Part shown: positions 1 to 6,591 of the stretch, piece by piece
Position numbering within the stretch: position 1 is the stretch's first letter
Layout of the letters: every line of letters begins with the position of its first letter
Source of the DNA: a bacterium
Lineage (GTDB): Bacteria; JAMCPX01
Length of the DNA stretch: 6,591 nt
Reading direction: 5' to 3'
Assembly (NCBI GenBank): GCA_021787655.1
Contig: JAJYLM010000123.1
Span: 1-6,591, forward strand
Position numbers and translations under genes: made by a program
The notes under the pieces: generated by a model
Database searches by the model: none
What the model saw: only the letters and a program-made list of their open reading frames with translations
Told to the model about the DNA's origin: nothing

Positions 1-1700
1 AATAAGCGTTCCAATAAACTGTCACCCCGCACAACACGATAAGACAAATTCGGCAGGCTCGGAACTTCACGTATGGCTTTATCAAATGGCTTATCGTGAT
101 CAACCTCATAATCTACCACCAATGAGAGCCATAATCGCAATTCGCAGAGCCTGACAGCCTGTTCTTGAATGTCCACTCCGTAAAGACAGGATTCTATAAT
201 CCGCTTTTTAAGATCATAATCATAGTTACGCTGCCTTAATGCATCTTCTCCCTTAGTAATGAGATCCAGCTTTGCAATGGCCGTAATCATTTCATGAAGC
301 ATGCCTACTAAAAATGCACCAGACCCAACTGCCGGATCGCAAACCTTGCAGTTGTATATAGCTTGAACAAGGCTTTCTGCCTCGGCATTTGTAAAGAGAC
401 CCTGCAACCCGCCAATTTGTTCATCATCAAGATGATCAGCCGGTGGCAACGAAACAAGTGCATCTACCTTTTCTTTCATAGAGACTGCCTTGTTTTTATC
501 CACTCCGGAAAGCTGTGTAACTAAATATTCCTTAAACGCCTCCTGACACATAAAATGTACTATTGGTCGCGGCGTATAGTAAGAACCGGTGAGCTTGCGA
601 AGGTCTTTGCTTGGATCTTTTTCGAGTTGAAGGATTAGGCTCTCGAATATCTTTCCAAGCATTTCAGGGTCAATAGCAACCTCCACATCAAGAGGTGTAT
701 CCTCAGCTATAGTGAAATTAAATTTTTCAAGAAGATCATCGAAAATTGCTTTGAAGGTAGCATTTTTAAGATGCAGCCTTGCTTGATTGAGACGCTCAAT
801 TTGTGTTTGTTTTACATCCTCCTCAAAAAGCCCGCCGTTCAAGAAAGGTACAGAGCCAATGCTGTCGGATTTTATATCAGCATTAGACAGAGAAAGAAAT
901 AATGGATAAAGCACCTCGGTATAAAAACTATTACTATCAGGAGATCGCTTCCAATGTTCCTGAAAGCGTACATAAAGATAATCGGACTTCTGATTCAACC
1001 ATCCCTTTTTTTGTATGAAATAAAGAAAAAGCATTCTATCAAGCAGTAATTGGGCGAACTTTCCTGCACCATCTTTAAGGCTCTGCACCTGTTCAATATC
1101 CTCTATGACTTTGTGATAAAGCGTTGCAAAGGTACTGAAAAATTCTTTTTGTACGGCCTCGACATCGAAGGCTTCGTCATGTGCTGCCTGGATATCTAAT
1201 GATGAAATTCCGAAAAGGCTTGGGTTAATTGATTCAAGATCAAGCGTAACAATGCGCTCGGACGCTGTACGGAGTCGTTCTTCAGGACCTATGGTTATCC
1301 TGCGAAACAAACGGCGTTTGCTGCTATTCTCATCATATTTAACATTGAGAAAATGCCATCTTTCCTGATTGTTATTAGAGAATATAAAAAGAGCATAAGG
1401 ATGGGTTTGCAGAAGTTTTGATACTATGGGGCGCTCATGTCCGATGAGCAACCGGTCTGATGCCAATCTGGAATAGATAATATGGAATTCCTTATCTGAT
1501 CCCCCGGAGGCAAACAATAATGGATCTTCTGCCAATGACTTATTTGCAGTGTCCGAAAATCCGTGACGGGAAAGCGGCTCGTTGACCCGATCATAACTCA
1601 AATCTGTCCAGAACAGCCTTTTTAAAGGCTCAAGTCCTTTCTGTTTTCTCAAATCTTCAAGAATATTGAATACGGCTTCTTGCCTTTCCGGACGTGCCAT
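1..1700 (-). CDS. Eco57I-like adenine-N6 DNA methyltransferase of a restriction or defence system, N-terminal 566 residues (runs off left edge)
   Basis: Reading leftward from ATG at 1700-1698, the frame stays open for 566 codons to the window edge. Visible motifs: LGKIFESL at about 348-355 and GSYYTPRP at 372-379 (the region before the SAM site in N6-adenine methylases), DPAVGSGAF at 455-463 (SAM-binding motif I) and YGVD at 507-510 (acidic motif II residue D510). The catalytic NPP[YF] motif IV would lie just past the edge and is not seen. Residues 1-240 are a separate N-terminal region with a conserved-looking stretch (HPYALFIFSN, then WHFLNVKY around 115-122); I see no clear PD-(D/E)XK nuclease motif there. 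From family knowledge such proteins methylate adenine in type IIG restriction enzymes or in multigene phage-defence systems; which applies here is unknown. The start is fixed by an in-frame TGA two codons upstream (1706-1704). G+C is lower than in uvrA (28, 27 and 23 of 60 in three sampled lines, against 41 and 35 of 60), suggesting acquisition by transfer. Confidence 0.85.
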   Translation of the reverse strand, partial: MARPERQEAVFNILEDLRKQKGLEPLKRLFWTDLSYDRVNEPLSRHGFSDTANKSLAEDPLLFASGGSDKEFHIIYSRLASDRLLIGHERPIVSKLLQTHPYALFIFSNNNQERWHFLNVKYDENSSKRRLFRRITIGPEERLRTASERIVTLDLESINPSLFGISSLDIQAAHDEAFDVEAVQKEFFSTFATLYHKVIEDIEQVQSLKDGAGKFAQLLLDRMLFLYFIQKKGWLNQKSDYLYVRFQEHWKRSPDSNSFYTEVLYPLFLSLSNADIKSDSIGSVPFLNGGLFEEDVKQTQIERLNQARLHLKNATFKAIFDDLLEKFNFTIAEDTPLDVEVAIDPEMLGKIFESLILQLEKDPSKDLRKLTGSYYTPRPIVHFMCQEAFKEYLVTQLSGVDKNKAVSMKEKVDALVSLPPADHLDDEQIGGLQGLFTNAEAESLVQAIYNCKVCDPAVGSGAFLVGMLHEMITAIAKLDLITKGEDALRQRNYDYDLKKRIIESCLYGVDIQEQAVRLCELRLWLSLVVDYEVDHDKPFDKAIREVPSLPNLSYRVVRGDSLLERL

Positions 1701-1858
1701 GAGTCAGATTATTACTACATTTACCCGGCAATTTCAACTTAACGAAAAAGTGTGTCATAGCTCAATGAATATGTCAGCAGTATCAGCCGTGTATGATTCT
1801 TAGTAACGATATACAACGAATGTGCGAAGAATAATGAGAAAGCGTTTTCAGTTTTTGA
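1701..1858. other. AT-rich intergenic gap between uvrA stop and the methyltransferase start
   Basis: These 158 bases separate the uvrA stop from the methyltransferase ATG. I see no convincing ORF, no RNA gene and no GC-rich hairpin followed by a T run, so no obvious intrinsic terminator for uvrA. The only small inverted pair is GAAA/TTTC around 1838-1850, too weak to call. The gap is the point where base composition changes from the GC-rich core genes to the AT-richer methyltransferase gene, and it contains the likely promoter listed separately. Confidence 0.6.
1708..1737 (-). promoter_or_regulatory. Putative sigma-70 promoter of the methyltransferase gene
   Basis: On the minus strand TTGAAA (1737-1732, 5 of 6 to the -35 consensus) is followed after 18 nt by AATAAT (1713-1708, 5 of 6 to the -10 consensus). 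The -10 box ends only 7 nt before the ATG, so initiation would fall at or next to the start codon. There is no Shine-Dalgarno-like sequence in the 7 nt between (CTGACTC). This would give a leaderless or nearly leaderless message. AT-rich DNA produces such matches by chance, so this is a prediction. Confidence 0.4.
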
Positions 1859-4687
1859 TCACGATACAGGCGAAGGCACCGGGTGGCTGAGGACGGTTTT
1901 CAGGTATTCACCGGTATATGACGCCCTGGTACTGGCAATCTCTTCGGGCGTCCCTTTCGCAACGACGGAGCCGCCCTTGTCCCCGCCTTCGGGTCCGAGG
2001 TCGATGATATAGTCGGCTGATTTGATCACATCGAGGTTATGCTCAATGACGATCACCGTATTTCCCTCATCAACGAGTCTGTTCAACACATTCATGAGTT
2101 TTTTCACATCGTCGAAATGGAGCCCGGTGGTCGGCTCATCGAGGATGTAGACAGTCCTGCCGGTGCTGCGCCTGCTCAGTTCCTTGGCCAGCTTCACCCG
2201 CTGTGCCTCGCCGCCGGAAAGGGTCGTCGCTGACTGGCCGAGCTTCAGGTAATCGAGCCCGACGTCGTAGAGGGTCTGCAGCTTCTCGCGTATCGGGGGA
2301 ATGTTGGCAAAAAATTCCAATGCGTCTTCTATCGACATGTCGAGCACGTCTGCAATGTTCTTCCCTTTGTACATAACCTCAAGCGTTTCCCGGTTGTAGC
2401 GCTTGCCCTTGCACCCGTCGCACTGGACGTAGATGTCCGGCAGGAAGTGCATCTCGATCTGGAGCATACCCTGGCCTTCGCAGGTTTCGCACCGTCCGCC
2501 CCTGACATTGAAGCTGAACCGGCCCTTTGCATAGCCCCGCGCCCGTGCCTCCTGCGTCTGGGCAAACACGTCGCGTATGGGATCGAAAACGCCGGTATAG
2601 GTTACCGCATTGGATCGCGGCGTCCTGCCGATGGGAGACTGGTCGATCTGTATGACCTTGTCCACGAGTTCTATGCCGTCTATCCCCTTGTAGTTCACGA
2701 TACTGCCGGTCGGTCCGTTCAGCTTCTGGTAGATGACGTTGTACAGCGTATCGATAACGAGGCTGCTCTTGCCCGACCCCGAAACCCCGGTCACGCAGAT
2801 GAAAAGCCCGACCGGAAATTCCGCATCTATGTTCTTCAGGTTGTTGGCTGATGCGCCGAGGATCTTCAGGAACCCCCGCTCAGCCTTTCTGCGTTTGTCC
2901 GGGACCGGGATAGAAAGCCGGTTCGACAGGTATTTGCCGGTGAGAGATTCGCTGTGCGCCGATATTTCGCCGGGTGTACCCTCGGCGATGATCCTGCCGC
3001 CTTTATGACCGGCAGCCGGCCCCATGTCAACAATGTAGTCCGATGCCATGATCGTCTCCTGATCGTGTTCGACGACGATCACCGTGTTGCCGAGATCGCG
3101 CAGCTTCAGCAGCGTTTTGATCAGTTTACCGTTGTCCCGCTGGTGCAGGCCGATCGTGGGCTCGTCAAGGATATAGAGCACGCCGACAAGGCCGGACCCG
3201 ATCTGGGTCGCCAGGCGTATCCGCTGGTATTCCCCGCCTGAGAGCGTCCCGGCCATCCGGTCAAGGCTGATATAATCGAGACCGACATCGTGCATAAACC
3301 CGATACGGTTTCCGATCTCCTTGAGCAGGCGCTCCGCAATGAGCTTCTGCTTGTCCGTCAGTCCGAGGGAGCCGATAAACCGGTATGCCTGTTCAATCGT
3401 CATGCGGGTAAACTCGTAAATGTTCATGCCGCCCACGGTCACCGACAGGCTCTCCTTCTTCAGACGTGCGCCCTTGCATACCGGGCACACTTTATAGTTG
3501 AGGTACTTCTGCATCTCGGCGACGAGAAACGGATCATCCTCCTCGTGGTACTTCCGTTTGAGGTGCGATATGATACCCTCGAACGAACGGCCGTACTTGC
3601 CGATCTGCTTCGCATACGCCCGGCTCTCGTCTGCGTCCGTGCCGTAGAGCACGACGTGCTTCTGCCATTCCGGGAGTTTCTGAAACGGTGCATCGAGATC
3701 GATGCCGAAATTCTGTTCGAGACCCTCGAGCATTTCCTGAAAATAAAAGCTGTTCCGCTTTCGCCACGGGGCGACCGCACCCTGATGAATGGACAGGGTC
3801 CTGTCCGGCACGACCAGCTCGGGCGCGAAATCGACGAGGTGCCCGATACCGTCGCACTGTTCGCATGCACCGTACGGGCTGTTGAAAGAAAAGATCCGGG
3901 GTGCGAGTTCCGGGAGGTTGGTGCCGCATTCCGTGCATGCAAACTTCTGGCTCATCGTGAAGATTTTGCCCTCGTCGGCCAGCTCGACCTCGGCAACGCC
4001 GTCGGCGAGAGCGCACGCATGCTCGAGCGAATCCGCAATCCTGGATCGCAGGGGCGCATCGACGGCGATCCTGTCCACGATGATCGATATCCTGTGGTTT
4101 TTGTTCTTATCGAGTTTGATCTCGTCCTGCAGTTCGACATGCCCGCCGTCGACCTTGGCGCGGGTATAGCCCTTCTTTCTCCACTGCAGAAATTCCTTTT
4201 TGAATTCGCCTTTGACTCCGCGGACCACCGGCGCCATGATCATGACGCGCGTCCCCTTGCCCAGCGCGATAAGCTGGTCCACCATCTGGTCCACGCTCTG
4301 GGAGATCAGCTCCCTGCCGCACACCGGGCAATGCGGTGTGCCGATCCGGGCATACAGCACCCTCAGGTAATCGTAGATCTCGGTGATGGTGCCGACCGTC
4401 GAACGGGGGTTGTGGCTCAGGGCCCGCTGCTCGATGGAGATGGCCGGGGAAAGACCCTCGATGGAATCCACATCCGGTTTGTTCATCTGTCCGAGAAACT
4501 GCCGTGCATAGGCCGATAACGATTCGACGTACCGCCGCTGCCCTTCCGCGTAGATCGTGTCAAAGGCGAGCGTGCTCTTGCCCGATCCGGACAGACCGGT
4601 TATGACGACAAACCTGTCCCGTGGTATGTCGATATCGATATTTTTCAGATTGTGCTCTCGTGCACCGCGTACGCTAATGTAATTCAT
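1859..4687 (-). CDS. uvrA: UvrA, excinuclease ABC subunit A (DNA damage recognition ATPase)
   Basis: UvrA dimers find bulky lesions in DNA, load UvrB and so start nucleotide excision repair in the cytoplasm. The gene is complete: 942 aa from ATG 4687, close to the 940 aa of E. coli UvrA. Both ABC ATPase halves are intact: Walker A GLSGSGKS (31-38), signature LSGGE (482-486) and Walker B ILDEPT (506-511) in the first; GVSGSGKS (634-641), LSGGEAQR (823-830) and ILDEPTTGL (848-856) in the second. Cysteine pairs for the three zinc sites are present: C120/C123 with C251/C254, C275/C278 with C401/C404, and C733/C736 with C756/C759. The frame also opens at an upstream GTG (4714), but those 9 extra residues do not resemble UvrA, whereas MNYISVRGAREHNLKNI aligns from its Met with E. 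coli MDKIEVRGARTHNLKNI. The ribosome site before this ATG is poor (AAAGAG almost touching it). The gene follows pdxA by 88 nt on the same strand. I saw no LexA-type operator upstream. Confidence 0.98.
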   Translation of the reverse strand: MNYISVRGAREHNLKNIDIDIPRDRFVVITGLSGSGKSTLAFDTIYAEGQRRYVESLSAYARQFLGQMNKPDVDSIEGLSPAISIEQRALSHNPRSTVGTITEIYDYLRVLYARIGTPHCPVCGRELISQSVDQMVDQLIALGKGTRVMIMAPVVRGVKGEFKKEFLQWRKKGYTRAKVDGGHVELQDEIKLDKNKNHRISIIVDRIAVDAPLRSRIADSLEHACALADGVAEVELADEGKIFTMSQKFACTECGTNLPELAPRIFSFNSPYGACEQCDGIGHLVDFAPELVVPDRTLSIHQGAVAPWRKRNSFYFQEMLEGLEQNFGIDLDAPFQKLPEWQKHVVLYGTDADESRAYAKQIGKYGRSFEGIISHLKRKYHEEDDPFLVAEMQKYLNYKVCPVCKGARLKKESLSVTVGGMNIYEFTRMTIEQAYRFIGSLGLTDKQKLIAERLLKEIGNRIGFMHDVGLDYISLDRMAGTLSGGEYQRIRLATQIGSGLVGVLYILDEPTIGLHQRDNGKLIKTLLKLRDLGNTVIVVEHDQETIMASDYIVDMGPAAGHKGGRIIAEGTPGEISAHSESLTGKYLSNRLSIPVPDKRRKAERGFLKILGASANNLKNIDAEFPVGLFICVTGVSGSGKSSLVIDTLYNVIYQKLNGPTGSIVNYKGIDGIELVDKVIQIDQSPIGRTPRSNAVTYTGVFDPIRDVFAQTQEARARGYAKGRFSFNVRGGRCETCEGQGMLQIEMHFLPDIYVQCDGCKGKRYNRETLEVMYKGKNIADVLDMSIEDALEFFANIPPIREKLQTLYDVGLDYLKLGQSATTLSGGEAQRVKLAKELSRRSTGRTVYILDEPTTGLHFDDVKKLMNVLNRLVDEGNTVIVIEHNLDVIKSADYIIDLGPEGGDKGGSVVAKGTPEEIASTRASYTGEYLKTVLSHPVPSPVS

Positions 4688-4713
4688 ACTCTTTACCGTT
4701 GGGGGAAAACACA

Positions 4714-4766
4714 CCCGGCAGCCATCACGCCGGATGACACTCCGGAAAGGTGCTCTCGCTGCCGGG
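4714..4766 (-). terminator. Nested inverted repeat between pdxA and uvrA; possible weak terminator or attenuator
   Basis: A perfect 9-bp outer stem pairs 4714-4722 (CCCGGCAGC on the plus strand) with 4758-4766 (GCTGCCGGG). Inside it a 5-bp stem pairs 4730-4734 (CCGGA) with 4741-4745 (TCCGG) around a 6-nt loop. In the direction of transcription the structure is followed by TGTGTTTT, a short imperfect T run, and then by the uvrA start about 27 nt further on. It could reduce read-through from pdxA into uvrA or act as an mRNA processing or stability element. The long 35-nt outer loop and short T run make it a poor classical terminator. Confidence 0.35.
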
Positions 4767-4775
4767 GCGGACCTG

Positions 4776-5807
4776 TTATTTAATTATTGTTCCGGACTGC
4801 CTTTTCTGCTTGATCGACGACATCCTGCCTGCCAGTACGATCGCCGCAACCATGCTCTCTGCATTCGCAATGCCCTTTCCTGCGATGTCGTAGGCCGTTC
4901 CGTGATCGACGGACGTCCGCACGATCGGGAGACCAAGGGTAACATTGACCGAGTCGTCGAAGTTGATCATTTTTATCGGTATCAGTGCCTGGTCGTGGTA
5001 GATTCCGACCACCACGTCGTACTTGCCTTTGTACGCGAAATGGAACGCCGTATCTGCGGACAGAGGACCGTAAACCTGGATCCCCATGCTCTCCGCCTTC
5101 TTGATACCCGGGATGATGAGTTCCTTTTCTTCGACCCCGAACAGCCCTTCCTCGCCTGCATGCGGATTCAGGGCGACGATTGCAATCTTCGGATTTTTGA
5201 TGCCAAAGTAGTCCACCAGTGCTTCGTAGGTCAGTTTGACGGTCTTGAAAATCATGCCGGGTGTAATCGTATTGGGTATCTCCCGGATCGGAAGATGGGT
5301 GGTCACCAGCGACACCTTGAGCTTCTTTCCCGCCAGCATCATGCAGTAATCCTCGGTACGGGTCAGTTCCGCGAGCATCTCCGTGTGTCCGGGATAGTTG
5401 AAACCGGCATTGTTGATCGCCGCCTTGTTGATAGGCGCGGTAACCATGGCATTGATGGACCCCAGCATCGCCAGCCTGACAGCCTCGCGTATGTACGTAA
5501 CCATCATTTTCCCTGCGATCTTGTCCGGCCTGCCAATCTTCAGCCGTGCCGGATCGAGGTTCGAGAGTTTCACGATATTGACGGCCTTCAGGTTCGGTTT
5601 CAGTGACTTTATATCATCCACCGATATGACGTTGATCTCGAGTTTTGCGTTCAGATCTGCGATGGTTTTCTTGATAACATTGGGATCGCCGAGCACGACC
5701 GGGATACACTCTTTCATGACCCTCGGCTCTTTGTACGCCTTGACGATGACCTCAGGACCTATGCCTGTGGGATCTCCCATTGTTATGCCTATTCTTGGTA
5801 ACTCCAT
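4776..5807 (-). CDS. pdxA: PdxA, 4-hydroxythreonine-4-phosphate dehydrogenase (pyridoxal phosphate synthesis)
   Basis: PdxA oxidises 4-phosphohydroxy-L-threonine with NAD; the decarboxylated product is condensed by PdxJ with deoxyxylulose phosphate to give pyridoxine phosphate in the DXP-dependent vitamin B6 pathway. The 343-aa protein is full length (E. coli 329). It shows GDPTGIGPE (11-19), TAPINK (123-128), PGHTE (139-143), NPHAGE (214-219) and YHDQALIPIK (270-279). The known E. coli metal ligands H166, H211 and H266 match H171, H216 and H271 here with a constant offset of 5. The substrate contacts match with the same offset: H136, T137, K274, N283 and R292 become H141, T142, K279, N288 and R297. 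Active-site chemistry is therefore fully conserved. The ATG at 5807 has GGAGG 5 nt upstream. The gene starts 12 nt after the SurA-like gene stops, so they are probably co-transcribed and perhaps translationally coupled. The related PdxA2 branch cannot be formally excluded by eye. Confidence 0.97.
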   Translation of the reverse strand: MELPRIGITMGDPTGIGPEVIVKAYKEPRVMKECIPVVLGDPNVIKKTIADLNAKLEINVISVDDIKSLKPNLKAVNIVKLSNLDPARLKIGRPDKIAGKMMVTYIREAVRLAMLGSINAMVTAPINKAAINNAGFNYPGHTEMLAELTRTEDYCMMLAGKKLKVSLVTTHLPIREIPNTITPGMIFKTVKLTYEALVDYFGIKNPKIAIVALNPHAGEEGLFGVEEKELIIPGIKKAESMGIQVYGPLSADTAFHFAYKGKYDVVVGIYHDQALIPIKMINFDDSVNVTLGLPIVRTSVDHGTAYDIAGKGIANAESMVAAIVLAGRMSSIKQKRQSGTIIK

Positions 5808-5812
5808 GTAAG

Positions 5813-5817
5813 CCTCC
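5813..5817 (-). promoter_or_regulatory. Strong Shine-Dalgarno site of pdxA
   Basis: GGAGG on the minus strand, with a 5-nt spacer (CTTAC) to the ATG at 5807. It lies wholly in the 12-nt gap after the TAG of the upstream isomerase gene, which supports both the pdxA start choice and tight operon packing. Confidence 0.85.
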
Positions 5818-5819
5818 AG

Positions 5820-6591
5820 CTATAAAAGTTCGTTATAGATTGTAATGATAGTTTTTTGGCGTTTTGTCAATAGCCAGTTTTTCAGGGCATCATCCAGCTT
5901 GCTGGTATAGATATCGTTGCGGATCCTTTCCTTGACGTCTTTCAGGGGCAGGAGTCCCGGGGATTTGAACCCGCTGACCAGGATGATCTCGTAACCAACG
6001 GGTGTACGCAGGGGTCCGATCATCTGACCGGGCCTTGCCTTGAAGATAGCGGCATTCAGCACAGGATACAGGCTTCCCTCCTCGACAGGTCCGAGGTAAC
6101 CACCTGATTTACTGGTGTATTTGTCATCCGAATACTGTCCTGCTGCATTGCTGAATGACTCGCCGTTACGTATCTTCCCGACCACGGTCATTGCCAGGTC
6201 ATGCAGCTTTTCCTGCTGCTTTTTCGGGGTGTCCGGCGGTATTGCAATCAATATATGGCTTATATCAGCCTGTTTGACCTTTGAAAATTCCTTTTCGTGC
6301 GCAAGGTAATACCTCTGTATATCATCGTCCGTTATGGTGATCTCAGACCGGAACTTGTAACTGACGAGTTTCGATTTGGCTATCTCGCTCCTGATATCGT
6401 CCTTATATGCGCTGTAGGAGACACCCTTTGCTTTCAGTCCTGCTTTCAGGGTTTCAGTGGGTACGCCGTTTGCCTCGGACATCTGATCTATGGCTGCATC
6501 CACATCGCCCTCTCCGACGGATACTCCCATGGTTTTGAGTTCATCGAAGATGATATCGTCGTCGATGATGTCCTCCAGAGCCTTCTGCCTG
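5820..6591 (-). CDS. SurA/PpiC-type periplasmic peptidyl-prolyl cis-trans isomerase, C-terminal 256 residues (start beyond right edge)
   Basis: The frame is open from the window edge (first full codon at 6590, Arg) to TAG at 5822-5820. An internal ATG at 6530 is not the likely start, because the 20 residues before it (QKALEDIIDDDIIFDELKT) fit the SurA N-terminal helical domain. Counting from that Met, residues 1-75 continue the SurA N-terminal chaperone domain (helices leading to ITITDDDIQRYYLAHEKEF). Residues 88-186 form a single parvulin domain: SHILIAI (91-97), FSNAAGQYSDD (126-136), GGYLGPVEEG (143-152) and a closing GPLRTPVGYEIILV (172-185). The C-terminal tail (KDVKERIRNDIYTSKLDDALKNWLLTKRQKTIITIYNELL region) matches the SurA style of ending. 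Family knowledge: such proteins escort outer-membrane proteins through the periplasm. The signal peptide cannot be checked because the N terminus is outside. E. coli SurA has two parvulin domains; only one is present here. The next gene, pdxA, follows 12 nt later, as in the surA-pdxA pair of Proteobacteria. Confidence 0.88.
   Translation of the reverse strand, partial: RQKALEDIIDDDIIFDELKTMGVSVGEGDVDAAIDQMSEANGVPTETLKAGLKAKGVSYSAYKDDIRSEIAKSKLVSYKFRSEITITDDDIQRYYLAHEKEFSKVKQADISHILIAIPPDTPKKQQEKLHDLAMTVVGKIRNGESFSNAAGQYSDDKYTSKSGGYLGPVEEGSLYPVLNAAIFKARPGQMIGPLRTPVGYEIILVSGFKSPGLLPLKDVKERIRNDIYTSKLDDALKNWLLTKRQKTIITIYNELL

Noticed and set aside
1754..1788. Short repeated TGTCA and CAGC/TCAGC words in the 158-bp gap
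   Set aside because: Only 4-5 bp long, irregularly spaced and expected by chance; not a repeat array or attachment site.
1838..1858. Possible uvrA terminator just after its stop
   Set aside because: Only a 4-bp AT-rich GAAA/TTTC pair is present, with no GC-rich stem or following T run in the transcribed direction.
3290..4519. Long plus-strand open frame (409 codons) opposite uvrA
   Set aside because: It lies entirely antisense to intact UvrA, its translation resembles no family I know, and such frames arise from codon bias in GC-rich genes.
4688..4714. N-terminal extension of UvrA from GTG at 4714
   Set aside because: The nine residues (MCFPPTVKS) have no counterpart in UvrA, the GTG lies in the stem of the inverted repeat and lacks a ribosome site, and the ATG at 4687 aligns exactly with the E. 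coli start.
4688..4775. LexA/SOS operator ahead of uvrA
   Set aside because: No CTG-N10-CAG-type or GAAC-N4-GTTC-type palindrome was found in the gap; the visible palindrome is a GC-rich hairpin of a different kind.
4734..5606. Plus-strand open frame (290 codons) opposite pdxA
   Set aside because: Antisense to a fully conserved pdxA, with no ribosome site or recognisable domain; treated as a shadow. The shorter frames inside uvrA, pdxA and the isomerase were dismissed for the same reason.

Overview
This window carries four genes, all reading leftward on the minus strand, so transcription order runs from high to low coordinates. It looks like chromosomal DNA of a Gram-negative bacterium of moderate-to-high G+C. 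A SurA-type periplasmic chaperone sits immediately in front of pdxA, a pairing well known in Proteobacteria. The uvrA that follows pdxA differs from the enterobacterial order (surA-pdxA-rsmA-apaG). Together with the protein style this suggests a deltaproteobacterial or Nitrospirota-like lineage, but that placement is only an impression. No rRNA, tRNA, CRISPR array, insertion sequence or phage gene was seen.

Layout, in transcription order. (1) 6591-5820: the C-terminal 256 residues of a SurA/PpiC-type peptidyl-prolyl isomerase, whose start lies beyond the right edge. (2) 5807-4776: complete pdxA, 12 nt after the isomerase stop with a strong GGAGG in the gap, so the two genes are almost surely one operon. 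(3) 4775-4688: an 88-nt gap holding a GC-rich nested inverted repeat followed by a short T run (possible attenuator or weak terminator). (4) 4687-1859: complete uvrA, 942 aa from the homology-supported ATG. (5) 1858-1701: 158 bp of AT-rich non-coding DNA with a plausible promoter directly against the next start codon. (6) 1700-1: the first 566 residues of a large Eco57I-like adenine-N6 DNA methyltransferase that runs off the left edge.

The right-hand three genes are housekeeping: outer-membrane protein folding, pyridoxal phosphate synthesis and nucleotide excision repair. The left-hand gene is different. It belongs to the restriction or phage-defence type of methyltransferase, its G+C is visibly lower than that of the core genes, and it has its own apparent promoter. 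The 158-bp gap therefore looks like the edge of an accessory, possibly defence-related, segment inserted behind uvrA. The catalytic motif IV and any nuclease, helicase or specificity partner lie outside the window, so the system type cannot be settled here. Nothing inside the window amounts to a clearly new system; the left boundary is where to look.
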